Positions 52,501 through 63,978 of a stretch of DNA of 64,000 bases are shown here, piece by piece. A program made the translations under genes and the position numbers. The DNA comes from Baylisascaris procyonis (taxonomy: Eukaryota; Nematoda; Chromadorea; Rhabditida; Ascarididae), in NCBI GenBank assembly GCA_037389465.1, contig JAZARR010000159.1, positions 1,178,001 to 1,242,000 of the forward strand, given 5' to 3'. Within the stretch, counting starts at the first letter, position 1. Each line of letters opens with the position of its first letter. The notes under the pieces are model-generated. The model was given only the letters and a program-made list of their open reading frames with translations, was not told the origin of the DNA and ran no database searches.

Positions 52501-55500
52501 TTCAGCTGAAGCTATCGAACAGCTGTGCTAGTGAATAGAATAGAAGAAAAGCATAACGGGCTGATGTTCTCCTCCTCTCACTCTCCCCCTCCCCCTTCCT
52601 AACTATGCATTCTATTTATAGAAGTCGTCCGACGTTCGCTCACTTACTATGTATTTAGGGTGTGAACGTGAAAAAGGTGAATGTTTTGGAGCACAACGTT
52701 AAGACCGAGCTCCAAAAGACGAAAACGCACAAAAAAGGAGCTGAAAAGCTTCTCAACAACGTCCGGAGTCGCTCAACGTAAGTGCTTAATGCTTAGGCCT
52801 CTTCCCTTATAGACATTCGCCTGCTTACATGATAATTTTTCAAAAGGAACGCTTTGAAACCGATATGTTTATGTTGATGAAAGTTGAACAAGTATGTGTT
52901 TACAAGCAAACAATAAATAAAATGCATTCCTTCGATGAATAAAAATTCGTGTTCATATCTCTGCATGAGCATTTTTGCATGTGGAGTAATAAAATTCATT
53001 GATAGAAATTTCATCGGTAAAGTGAAGATGGTTGAAGACTGCTAGAATCGATTGACTTCAAAGCCTTTCCATTGTTGAGAACGATCTTTGCTCTTTCTTT
53101 GATTGCCTGCTCATAAATGAGGCTTCGTCAGAAAATTATTGGCGAAAAGTGACAAAAATATTCTGACTGACTGCATGCATGTTTATCTGTATTGATTTGG
53201 CTTTATATTGTATATATCGGATGTGAAGTATATACTGAAGAAATTTCAAACATTTAAAGCAATGATTAATTGGGTATCACGCAATGAGGACCTTTTATTT
53301 GAACATGCTCTCTCATCGTTAATTCAAATATCCCTTGTCAAACTTTTCTCCTAAGACCTAGAAAACTGGATAAACATATTTATGGTTGGTTTCACAGAAG
53401 ATTCGAACATATTTGAAATTGGTAGCCATCGTATTGGGAGGAATTAATCCTTGGTACATTTGCAAAATTGTGAAGCCGCCACAAATATTTTGTGAGTGAA
53501 GAGAAGGATTCCTCACGAAATTCGCAACAATTTGATCATCTGATGATTAGAAATGGCCAGAGAAAATGAATAATGTGATGAAATGTATTTCCCATGAGCG
53601 TCAAAAAGAGTAATCCTGTTTAATACTTATTTGATTGCCTTTATGACATGTTTCTACGACAGAGACAACCTTGATTGCCTTCAGTTTCAAGAAATCGACA
53701 CGTGAGTCTTGTTATAAAATTACCGTTTTATACTATCAGTTAGCAATATTGAACTAACTGATAGCTATCTCGTAAGAAATATATAGCAGTTTCCTTGAAA
53801 ATCAAAGCGCCTATGTTCCGATTGGTGTGGGAATTGATAAGTAGAGGAACTAAAATCAACAACAACGACGAAACAACCAAACTTTGTGAAGTTTTTACCG
53901 ATCATGAAGAAGGTGAACAAGTCGACTTCAGAAGCTATTTCTGGAAAGTCAACGAATCAGTTTTTCTGCTAATGCTGGAATCACATCTGTGCAAGCTGGA
54001 AATAAAGTCACAAAAATGAATAAGGAAGCTCTAGTCTCGCGAAAGCTCAGTAAAAACAGAAATTTATGACACACAGCAAAATTATGGCTCAACGCTATAT
54101 GCAATTCATGCCACACACGAAGTTTTTTGGAAGCCTGCCAGCTTCGAATTCCGTGCAATATTTGAGTACTGCCAGAATAATTTGTGGAATTTGTTGTGCA
54201 CTTATATTTTTAAGTGCTCACAGCGAAAGGTGCCAATCGAAAACTAGTTTTTCCTGGGTGCAACAGATGATATCTGCTGCGGAGTCTTGTCTCCCTCATT
54301 TAAACGTTGAAGTTCCGATGGGAGAATTACCACAAAGTTATAGTAAACCTTTACAGAGCAAGAGTTCTAGCGCATGATGGAATAGAAATTCCCATCTTCC
54401 TCTCATCTAGTCATCGACAAGTTATTTCACCAAAAATATATTCACTTAATGCCGTTTGTGCATATTATTTCCACGTTAATGGTTTGTCTAAGCAGTTATT
54501 GTAGTGGCAAAGTCGTTCGGGAGAGAAGTGATTTCGAGAGCGGTTCAGAGAGACGGACTAATGGAGGCACTACCGATGTTGTTACACCTCTTTATGACAC
54601 TCATTGGAGGCGGACAGAATATGGTTAGTTGCAGATTTAGTCTTTTTGAGAAAATAAACTAGGTTTGAAGTTTACTTTTTGAATATCGAGTTCCCACTTC
54701 ACGTTTCATAAATTTTCATCAATTATGCTGATGAAGCGAGTAGAATTATCGTTGGATTCTGAAAGTGCATTTAATAGCTATAGTTATGCGTAATAGCAAT
54801 GTGAATCCATGCCACCATTTAAGGAAATTTTATTCGCCGTTATGGACATATAATGACTACGCGGCTGACGTCTTTGCTACAGTTCGCCTCTAAATCAGAA
54901 GTGATTTAGAGGCGAACTTGTGTTTTGAACATAGGAATTTTGCTTTTAAATTAGACCCCAACTACGTCGTCTTCGATCAAATCGCATAAGAGGCAACCGC
55001 TAACGTCTAAGTAACTCTTGAAAATGGAAATTGTTACAGCATACTGCCTTTGAAAATGCAGCAGATTTCTCCATGTTTTTATGTTCAATAGCTTGTTTGT
55101 ACTCGACACCCACGACTTCTGACGTTTGCGCCAGCACAGCAGGTGTCTATTAGCGTAAATATCTCTCTGCTGAAATTTCCTTTGGCGCAAACGCCGGTGT
55201 GAGGATATGTGAACGATAAACGTCAACGTAAATATCATCGTCGCTGTTTTGTATTACTTTTGGCGATTCGAATGAAAAGTGTTATGATTACATTTACCTA
55301 CTCAGAAACAGCGCGCTTGCTGCAATGCTTTTCGCCGTCCATTTGAGTTTTAAAAATGCTCGCAATCACAACACTCTTCTATTTTATCAGCTCATTGACG
55401 TACGCATTCCTCAGGGCGATGCTTGCGATGGAATGTTTTCGAATTGCACCTGAGTTCAAATTTCAAAATATCTTCTCAACATGCCCGAAGTAGACAAATT

Positions 55501-57019
55501 CGATACTTCATCAATGCACATATATGGCAACTATACTTGCCGCCTGTCAACGTATTAATAGCCAAAGTAACCAACGTGCTTACATAGGAACACCATTATT
55601 CCCACTTCATTAAACAGAGTCAGTCACATTCTGCATTATGTGCTCGCGAACAAATCATAAATATGCGTAGTGATTTCAAAGAGTTATAGCGATGAATATT
55701 GGCTCAAATCCGTTGGATACTCCAGCCAAAAGTCCACCGAGAGATTATTCGCCCTATCTGGGGCAAGCTTTCGATGCAAATAGCGGTGAGTATGATTGCT
55801 TTCTTACTAATTTCAACATTTTAAATCTTTTCATCTAGCCTTCCATCAACACATTTTCCACTCTTTCCCGTTTACACATTATTATGATTGGCGGCGGCGG
55901 CGTTGAGAAGGAACGAGTGTAGGCAGACGCAGTGAGCAGGTAACGGTCTGTTGACGGCGATATGCGAGAGCACAAGCGAGATAAAAGAAGTAATTCATGG
56001 GGGAGTATCACGACCCCCAAACATGAATAGAATCAAAGACATCCAAACGGACAGAATTTCGACTTATATAGGGTTCAGATATGGCCTGGGGCGGCATAAG
56101 GGCACATAACTCGACATTATGTGAGGAACAATAAATGAGATTCAACTAAAGGAGTAAATGTGATCATTGCAGTGTTCAATCACAAGTAGATATCTTGGGT
56201 TGGCTGTTCGGTACCATACACAACACACATGTAACAGCTAAACACTCTTTCTAAATTTTCTGGTTTTTATGTATTTACGTTTCGCTGGTCATTCGGCGTT
56301 TTCAACGCTGATATATTTCATTTTTTTCCGGTGCATTTCCTTCGGAAGGGAGGGGAAGGAGGGGTTAGCTCCTATGGTAATCTATGTGAATGCATGCAAA
56401 CTTAACTCTTATGCGTCATCTGTTCGAGTTGCAAACGGACAAATAATTTTGCAACTTTCACGTTTCCTATAATATAATTCATTTCATTTTACTCACTGTC
56501 TAGTCGCCTAGCTTTCTTTCAAACTAAGAAATACTTTGGTTGAATCCTGTTTCGTTGATCACAAATTAACTCAAGCAGCTCCATCAAGCATTGTCGATAA
56601 ATTCTCTAATAAATTTCCGTTTTTTTTTTTTTTCTGCATACGACGTGTCAGTAATGTTTTATTTAACGAATTTCTTATTAAGCGTTCAAGCGATTGGATT
56701 TGTTTCTTTAAGAAATACCGAATAATTTGAAAGATTTGACGAATTCTTCAAAGAAAATTCGCGGTAAGTTTTTGTAATGTTCCTATTTCTAACGATTTAT
56801 AATGATTCAATTTCATCATATTTTTTAGTCGATTCACATGTCAATTGAAGAAAACGTTGTGGCACTTGGGAATCATCAATTCTGAGAGTGCGTTTTCGGA
56901 AAACAATTAAACTTTCAGTTGCAACAGGATTTAATGATGTATGCAAATTTCAGGAATGGATGAAAGAACACGAGGTGGCCTACGAAGATATTGATAGAAT
57001 TCACAAATCCCTTAAATAA
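43549..57019 (+). CDS. Bestrophin-family calcium-activated chloride channel, 13 exons
   Basis: Exons: 43549-43727, 43975-44112, 46549-46715, 47108-47262, 47850-48017, 48948-49010, 49510-49594, 49643-49752, 52659-52777, 54505-54623, 55690-55785, 56734-56763, 56919-57019. Phases agree throughout; the sum is 1530 bases (509 residues). The start [17 protein letters not shown] is family-typical. The channel neck is I77, F81 and F85 in [11 protein letters not shown] (human BEST1 I76, F80, F84). [20 protein letters not shown] and [14 protein letters not shown] are conserved blocks. The calcium clasp is E301-D305 in [11 protein letters not shown]. Bestrophins form pentameric anion channels. The usual RWW after the neck reads RWG here. 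The last five exons code for a hydrophilic tail. The 49594/49643 junction is uncertain: without it the protein would stop at a TGA at 49630-49632, at about 330 residues. Confidence 0.9.
44113..46548. other. Bestrophin intron 2 with a decayed gag-like patch
   Basis: This 2.4-kb intron contains nothing recognised in its first half. From about 45400 the plus strand becomes purine-rich and coding-like; see the pseudogene entry at 45400-46340. Confidence 0.5.
45400..46340 (+). pseudogene. Decayed coding sequence, gag N-terminus-like, with stops and frameshifts
   Basis: The frame from 45761 reads [20 protein letters not shown] and then a stop. One base over, the frame continues [15 protein letters not shown] further shift gives an open stretch at about 45868-46070 with [20 protein letters not shown] and [20 protein letters not shown], which looks like a coiled coil. 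Amino-acid content and the sense-strand purine bias resemble the N-terminal gag part of nematode BEL/Pao elements. It is inside a bestrophin intron in the same orientation. The class is an inference. Confidence 0.35.
46733..46812. repeat. AT-rich short tandem repeat, unit near CCTTGATATTAT
   Basis: Imperfect repeats of TTCCTTGATATTAT, TCCTTGATATTATT and TTCATTGATATTC lie in bestrophin intron 3, flanked by ATTATT runs. Confidence 0.5.
49011..49509. other. Bestrophin intron 6, largely open in one frame
   Basis: A 103-codon frame (49189-49500) fills most of this intron and stops ten bases before the acceptor. It contains CTRC-x7-CPTC spacing. It has no homology I know and is probably chance. 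Confidence 0.25.
49595..49642 (+). other. 48-base intron of the bestrophin gene
   Basis: Donor G|GTGGCC and acceptor TTTAAAG, both weak, join residues NLIV and [14 protein letters not shown] in phase. An alternative pair (49591-49644, 54 bases) also keeps the frame. Without an intron the frame meets TGA at 49630-49632. Confidence 0.45.
49753..52658. other. Bestrophin intron 8 (2.9 kb) with repeat-like segments
   Basis: AT-rich ends flank GC-richer blocks at about 50300-50460 and 50970-51480. The second starts near TATATATGGGCGGAACCCGCGGGATG and reads through AGTAGGTAAGGAACCACTGACGTGG. The composition contrast and the lack of a coherent reading frame suggest interspersed repeats. Minus-strand frames at 51093-51402 overlap each other and are not convincing. 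I see no gene. Confidence 0.35.
52778..54504. other. Bestrophin intron 9 with coding-like fragments
   Basis: Frames at 53795-54019 (containing [20 protein letters not shown]) and 54280-54500 have biased protein-like composition but are broken by stops and match nothing I can name. They may be remnants of a mobile element. Confidence 0.25.
54881..54918. repeat. Perfect 17-bp hairpin with a 4-base loop
   Basis: AGTTCGCCTCTAAATCA at 54881-54897 is followed by GAAG and then its exact reverse complement at 54902-54918. It lies in a bestrophin intron (54624-55689). No G+C or T-tract pattern of a bacterial terminator is relevant here. It could be the core of a small palindromic element or a hairpin RNA. 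Confidence 0.9.
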
Positions 57020-57399
57020 TTTTCATCATTGTCTTGAGAATATCAGAAAATTTTATTATTCAATGTTGCGCACTGCTTGAAATGCGGGTAAGCTTGCTGA
57101 GACCAATCCAAAGAAATGCTTATTTCATTTATAGACATGTCTCGATTAACAGCGATATAGAGTGAAGCCGACGCAAAACTAGTTAAACAGAGGATAATTA
57201 ACTGAAGTAAAATCGCTTTCTCCGACAATCTCAACTACGATGCTTTTTAAGCTCTTTGAATTTCTTCTTCTGGCAGCTAAGCTGCTGAAAACCCAAAATT
57301 TTACCGAATAGATCGTCCATTTGAGGCGAGTGTCCGATGAACTCGTCCATGTAATTTTTAAACTAATTCACAACACATGTACGCAGAAGTGCAGGTATC

Positions 57400-58660
57400 G
57401 ACCAAAATGTGATAAAAGAATTTGTGACAGAAGAACTCATGCGAAAAACGAGCGAATCGTGCCATCATGGCTGAAAGCAGCTTCTGCGATGCTAATCTAG
57501 AGCACCCGAGCCTCGAATATTTGATGGATGAACGATATCTGGAGTCGCCACATTTTCGGGTTTTAATCGCTCACTATCATCAAATTTAGATAACGCCAAT
57601 GTAGACCTTTATTGACGACGCTCAGGTTGAGCTCTACCAGAAAAAATGTGCATTAACCTGCATTCCAGCAAACCTTACTCAGCTTAAAGCGCTCATCGAA
57701 GAGGTCGACGAGTGTAGGTTGTAATATAAACATTAAGACGGTCAAGAACGTTAACGAATATTGTACAGTAGGCTGTGTCGTACGAGAAAACCTCATAAAA
57801 CTAATCAAATAATGCGGATGTGAAAAGAATTATCGCCAAAGGAAAACGAATGCAATAAAAATGCTCACCAGAAAGTTGACCTCATTTGTTTCAAATAGGG
57901 GTATGGAGAAGGCCGGCTGGCACCACAACATTCTTACACAAAGTAATGGACCGAATATTTACGAAGCTATCGATAAGCAAAACAATGCAACGGCAAACAT
58001 TTTATAAATGGCAAAAATGGGGTTATATGACTGAATAGACAAATTATGGCTGAAATGAAAAGCACCGTCATCGAGCAGAATGTATACAGGAGCAATAAAA
58101 GCAGAAGACAAGTATCGAAAGCTGCTTATCAATACAGCAGCGCATGAGTAAAGGTGAACGACGAACTATGAAATGTTTCACTGGCTCTTTTCACTAGACG
58201 CTGCAACAGGGTAGTAGACAACATTCAAAGATTAAGAAAAACCATTAAACCAACTACATTGAATCCTCCAATATGAAGGAGCACTTATAAATATGTCTTT
58301 ATTACACGTTACTATTTCGCAGGTTTCTTTTGATATCTGCTCTTTCCTCGTGACTCATCAAACTTCAATGTTTACTGTCAGCTAAGCATATAACGCCATT
58401 CCTCGTATTTGTTGTTATAGGTGTTAGGAAAAGAAAGAATGAAGCATTTATGAAAAAAATTGCACCTATACCGTTTGCAGGAAAAATTGACAAACGTGGT
58501 TCGAAACAAGCATATGTGAACGAATGATAATATAACTCTGTAAGAGGAATCTAATGACTAACTGAGAAGTTGAAAGCGATGGCAACATAAACGAGGAGGA
58601 AGAAAGCAAAAATAGAGGCAAACATCAAAAAGTGTTCCGATAAGAAATATTCCGCGGAGC
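57400..58660 (+). pseudogene. Second decayed gag-like patch
   Basis: The plus strand is purine-rich and carries broken open stretches. One at about 57613-57724 reads IDDAQVELYQKKCALTCIPA and then NLTQLKALIEEVDECRL before a stop. Others at 57950-58150 include NIYEAIDKQNNATANIL and IKAEDKYRKLLINTAAHE. The helical, heptad-like content resembles the relic in the bestrophin intron at 45.4-46.3 kb. No complete element, LTR or polymerase motif is visible. Confidence 0.35.
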
Positions 58661-59466
58661 AGGAGGTGCCAGAACTAGTGTGGTGCAGGTTCCTTGCTTT
58701 TCAAGGAGGTCTCAGGAAGGAAAATCATCGAAATGTAGTTCCCTGGGTTTTCGCCGGGGTCCTCGCCAAGACTAACTGTTTCCCGTTGGGGACCTCCCCA
58801 TTGCAGACTGTATGTTTACTAGAATCACGAGTAACTAAACCGGGTGGAAATTGCAGTTTTCTTTTTGGCTGTTGAACCTTTACTGCCTTGTAAATGCTAG
58901 TGCGACTACTAAAATATTTGCTCATCATGGCCGCTGAAGTTCTTGTGATTGTTACAATGCGAGATCTATTAAATGGCAGCGAGAAAGACCTCACTATAAA
59001 CAGTTTCATCACTAATGGCCCTGGTACCACTGGTAATAACCAAAACTGCATTAGTGGGATATTACCGATCTACTATGCTACGAGTAGTATTAGGGGTGGA
59101 CATCGAGAAACTCCGAGAAATTAACTTCACCCTGATGTGGCATTAACGATTTTTGTTTATTGACTTGAAACACTGCTATCCTGCGGAGTTCTTCACATCC
59201 ATCTCTCAGCTCCTGCCGCAGAGAATGCTCTCTCAGCACCACACTAGCAGAAAGCCCAATACTTAATCTGATAAAGTCGTCGAGGAGGTGCACTTTGAAG
59301 TCAAAGATTTATTATAGTCGAATTTTTTTGCCGAAAGGGTACCTAAATTAAGTTGTACGAATAAAGAACACAGTGAGGTTCGATGCTAAGTACAAATCAC
59401 AACAAGTGATACACAGAAGACGCCCTGTGTTAAAATTTTATTCTGAAGGATGTTGCGATAGGACGT

Positions 59467-59490
59467 GGGGGAGGGGGGTGGGGAAGGAGG
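59467..59490 (+). repeat. G-rich tract
   Basis: GGGGGAGGGGGGTGGGGAAGG is a purine tract with three long G runs. A two- or three-tier G-quadruplex is possible but unproven. Confidence 0.6.
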
Positions 59491-59836
59491 CGTTGATTTG
59501 AGCTGTTCAAATGACATGACGGCGTGATGCGCCGAATAATGCCCTCACAGTTCATTCAAATCAAAAAATCATACCAGTTTTCGGCGTTTTGCATGTATTG
59601 CGTGGTTTTAAAGATTACGTGGAAAATCAGGAAGAAAGAAAAACAACCATAACAATTCCCTGAGATTTCACTCATCCACTTTTATAAATTCAAAATATTG
59701 GGAATGGTGGAACTCCTTTGTTTATCCTGATTTTCAGGTCGTTAGCTCGGAATTTCAGAACGACTGGCAAAAACTCATTACATTAGTAAAAGTCCTCATT
59801 ATATATTACAGAATTTCTTCTTCCTCTTGCTTTAGA

Positions 59837-59842
59837 TTTATT
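59837..59842 (-). terminator. Poly(A) signal of the PPP1R3-type gene
   Basis: TTTATT on the plus strand is AATAAA on the minus strand, 60 bases after the stop codon at 59902. Spacing and sequence fit a short 3' untranslated region. Confidence 0.6.
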
Positions 59843-59901
59843 AGGATATGTTCCCCTGAAGTAATGAGCAACTTGCCGAATAGATTGCAAACACATGATG
59901 G

Positions 59902-62900
59902 TTAGTAAAAATGTGGTTCATCTGAAAAAATCGAGCTTTTGTCGTGACGACGCCAACCACCAGCTTTAAATTTTGGGAATTCTATTTCTGGATAGTAGTC
60001 GGGCCAAACTGGACGCAGCTCCATGTCAAATTTGTCGTTGAGGCTATGCAAACTGCCAAATAAGCGTTCTCCTCTTTTCTTTCTCAACGCTTTCTCTCTT
60101 TTTGTTTCCAATTCTTTTTCGACATATTGCAGCAGGAAGTTCGAATTGTTGTTATTATCCCAATAAGATGCGCCATTGACCGTATATTTGATGCAGAAAT
60201 GGCACATCGTTCCCATCTGAAACTCATGCAATGCTTATTAATTTCTTTGTGGCCACCTATTTTAACGCTTTCAACTTATATGACAATTAAAGCAAACGAT
60301 ATACATTTGCATATGAATGAGCAAACAGCAAAACTACTATCGATAATCTAAAACTCGACGCTAAAAAAATTGAGTAGTTTAACATATATCGATTGTATTC
60401 AATCGCTTCTTTCTGATTTGTCTCTGTATTCTATGAAGAAATGAATCTTCCGTGGCAATTTGTATTTCTATCATTCGTTTCCAATATTACCGGAAGATTT
60501 TTCGGCAAGTCGATCGAGAAGCTAAACGAATCGACTGCTCCATCGTTGCCATGAGCGCTCATATATACGGCTGTTGCATCAGCGAAACTCATCCACTCAT
60601 TAGTTGAATATCGAACACATACCTCAAAAAAAGGAAATATGAAATACTTGATAATCGATCAATCGAAGTTGATAGTCAATCAATAAAACTTGATAAACAG
60701 TCAATCAAACTTATAATCAATCAATCAGTTGATAACCAATCAATCAAATCATTCATTCACTGCAATAGTAACTCTAAAATTTATTACAGTTTTGATTCAA
60801 ATTTAAGCTCTAATTTACAAGCGAAATAAATTTTCGAGAAATCCCACTGAGGAAGACACATCGAAGCAATCGACATAAAATTAGTGAAAATTCACTTGAT
60901 ATGATGCACGTAATCAACTGATAAATCATATCACTTTGATTCATCATTCCATCTTATAATTAACAGTGGACTCTCAAAAGTGAATTAGGAATCTACTATG
61001 GAGTGTGAATGCTTACGGAAACCCGACCGAATGAATGCTAATTTATTGCTCGCACAACAAACCATTCATAAAATATGAGTGCTGAATGAAGGGAAGCAGA
61101 GCAAATAATATTTTTTTGAATTGAAATGCTTATTCAACGAGTAACAACATCACAGTCGTTTTTCGGGTTTCCGAAAAATTCCTCAACTCCTTTATGCAGT
61201 AAACTTTCTTCCTATCCTAGCCTTAAAAGAATGAATAACATATGTGATAGTTGGCAAAAGCAACCGGAAAAACGATGCAAATATGCAATAAATTAAGATT
61301 ACCTGTTTATCGAAGGCTAGATTGAGCACATCGATAATACCGTTAATATTCACATCAGAGATGCTCAACGAGCGCAAGCAAACACATTTAGTACGCGCTA
61401 AATGTGTTGCCTCGGCTTCAGATCGAATCCGAAAATTTGTTGGTACAAGAGTAAGCGCTATTGGTTGTTGCGGTGTGTAATGCTCGTGCTGTTCGCATCC
61501 ATTGAAAACCAAGAAACTCGGATATGAATGGCTGTGCCTGCAATAATCTTTTTTCCATTATTATTCTCCATCAAACTTTGATTTACAACTTGTTTGTATT
61601 TACTTCAACTGCGAATCATAAAGAAAGATTTTTGATAAAGCAAAGATCACATTGGTAGTCGTCTTTCGGCATTCAAAACAATCAGACAAAAAGCGCACGT
61701 GCACACAAAAATAACGACACGCTTAACCAAAAAAGAGACATAATTAATACATTGAAAAAAAATGAGTGCAATGAAAACAGACAAGAAACAATCACAGAAA
61801 TCGCCTTCTGAGAGCCTTAAGTAAGTCTACTCTCAAAACTAGAACCTGGCATTTTTTTTTTTGTTGTTTAAAGTCTCAATTCCTCAGATCGAGTCTTCAC
61901 CTCATCCAGCAAGTAAATAAGAAAGAAAGAAATCCTGCTGAAACACATTGTTTACATTTAAATGCACTATGTTGGTTGTAATCGTTCTCATATCCGATCA
62001 CTTAGCGATGCGCTTATGTAATCCTATCCTCATAGATCAGATTAACAAAGAAATATCTTCTAAGCACAAAGTGAATAGAATTAACGAAGGAAGAAGGGAA
62101 ACAGGATGATATTATGTCAAGAAATATTTTTCTTTCGTACAATGAAGTAAGCAACTCCCCCTCTCCATCCCCATTTTTGTTTCATCATGGCATGCAATAT
62201 ACACATACACTAGAAGCATAGCTTTGTGTGATTGTACCTGAGAGCAGCAATCTGGCTCACTGCCGCTGAACTGGGATTGACAAGAAGCAATCGCATAAAA
62301 ATGGCGACATTTGATGATCAAATAGAAATTTATTGTTGGCAAACGTGTTCCTTCTTTTTCGTAAAGTTCTGTTACCTTGGCAATTCAATGAAGCTATAAA
62401 TTCAATTCAAACTTACTAAATGTCGTCTTAATTACTGAAGCTTGAAAGCATCCTCATACAAAACGAAAAAAAGCAACGATAGAAGTGGATATCACGCTAC
62501 CTCAATGCATGCTTCCAGAACCGTGTGTGGTCCAAAGCTCCGAGAAATTCCTAACGTTTCTTTATTCTAGCGAATACGAAAAATATATTGCATGCATGAG
62601 ACGATTACCCTTTTAGAACGTAACTATACCAAGGTAAGTTCTGTTCGTCGCTTACTGGGTGCTCACCCGTATTATACATCTATTCTCAGTCAACACGTTG
62701 ATTATACTGGACAAGACTAGCTAGCATCACATTAGCGCATTACATAGACGCAATGGCATCATTTAAGTGCTGTAATCTCGTAAAAGGTTGAAAAATGTAA
62801 ACAGAAAAATCGACAACCCCAGAAAAGATTTATATAAATTCTTTATGAAAGTGTACAATCTTGACGAGGCTCCAGTTGGTTATTGTTGAAACGAGGTCTT

Positions 62901-63978
62901 GAAAAAGGAACAAGCGAAGAAAGTTGTATTTTGTTGCAGAAAATAAAGGGAAAAAGACGACTCGTTAATCCCTAACTTTTCAACCGAAATGAAAAAAAAA
63001 ATCAAAGGAAGGCGTACGGTTTTTGGCACCAATCATCCTCATCAAAAAAGTTCTTCTGCTCGAGATCGAGTCCCATCGAGTCGGCAAAATGTACCGACTT
63101 CTGACTTCTAGTCCGTGTTTGTGCGCGTAGTGCAGATGGCAAAGTTATTGATCGTTCCCTTTAATGAAGTGTATGTGTACGCACTAATTGGAATGAATCG
63201 AGGAGCTCATAAACGTCACATGTAAAATTATTTCTTTGAAATGCGACAAGCTAAAAAGCAGGATAATGAGAATAAACATCTATCATTAATATTAAAGTTC
63301 CTTTTGAAAAAATAAAAGGTGAAATAAGAACAAAGCAACAAAGTCAGCATAGTTCGAATCTACGAGGAAGCATTATTGGCTATGACACAAGGTGCATTGT
63401 GGCAAACATTTAATAGTCGAGATTTGAGTGGTTCGTTGCCTTTCCTGTCTCAAAGATATATTGTGCTTCTAAAGGGAGGTTCAAGACATTCTTTTTCTCA
63501 AGTTATTTGCTCACAATGAATGAGATCCTCAGCCTAATATTATTGTCTGGAAGACTTAGAATGAAACTAGGTGCCACACATCTACAAATAACGATGCTAA
63601 CTGCTTGTGAACAGCACTCACAGTTTAGTCCTCAAAACTGGTAAACGATTCGGTGAGTAGTCGTCGGAGAAAAAACCCGAGTCGTGGCATGTCGACTCAT
63701 TCACTCTTTTCTCATCTTCGCTCGATGAAGAGCTCGGAGAGCAATCAGCAGGCTGCAAATTATCTTTTTTTTTTATTTGTGCAAGAACCTTAAGAAGGTG
63801 AGAAGAACTGTTTAATGAAAAAACACTTGTTAATTCGAAAACAGAAGACACTTGGAAGAGTCAAGTTGCAAGTGCAAAGATTAACGCTCACACCAACGCT
63901 CCAATCGATCATTTTGGTGTTGTGTTGAGGCGTCGCACCCACTTCCAGCTTCAGGTCGAATCGGCTGTGCAGTTTCAT
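59902..63978 (-). CDS. Glycogen-targeting protein phosphatase 1 regulatory subunit (PPP1R3 type, CBM21 domain)
   Basis: Exons in transcript order: 63978-63892, 63752-63622, 61537-61303, 60622-60491, 60216-59902; they sum to 900 bases (299 residues), with phases consistent. The CBM21 carbohydrate-binding domain covers about residues 115-225. Its blocks are SLSISDVNINGIIDVLNLAF, VCVRYSTNEWMSFADATAVY, DSFSFSIDLP and IKYTVNGASYWDNNNNSNF. Such subunits bring protein phosphatase 1 to glycogen and so favour glycogen synthesis. The N-terminus is Ser/Asp-rich (SPSSSSSEDE, DSGFFSDDYSP). A Lys/Arg-rich C-terminal tail of about 70 residues follows the domain. No canonical RVxF phosphatase-docking motif is visible in the exons found. 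The frame stays open upstream of the ATG to the window edge, so the true start may be beyond it. It is convergent with the bestrophin gene. Confidence 0.88.
60645..60756. repeat. Degenerate tandem repeat rich in TTGATAA and CAATCAAT
   Basis: Variants of TTGATAAxCAATCAATCAA recur about six times at intervals of 15-25 bases in PPP1R3 intron 3, just upstream of the acceptor in transcript sense. Confidence 0.6.
61538..63621. other. PPP1R3 intron 2 (2.1 kb)
   Basis: An AT-rich intron. A minus-strand frame at 62342-62112 was examined and not accepted as an exon. I see nothing else that I can support. Confidence 0.4.

Larger units (their letters stand above)
57020..59836. other. Interval between convergent genes
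   Basis: About 2.8 kb with no intact gene. It holds the decayed gag-like patch at 57400-58660, a GC-richer segment at about 58660-58860 (likely a repeat) and a G-rich tract at 59467-59490. The bestrophin poly(A) site should lie here; AATAAA occurs at about 57852 and 58083, but I cannot choose between them. Confidence 0.4.

Noticed and set aside
58725..59051. 108-codon minus-strand frame
   Set aside because: It overlaps a GC-richer repeat-like block, has no recognisable motif, and has competing frames on the other strand.
62112..62342. Minus-strand frame with CSQ|GT donor in PPP1R3 intron 2
   Set aside because: In the required phase it contains a stop, and exon 2 joins exon 3 directly to complete a leucine codon.
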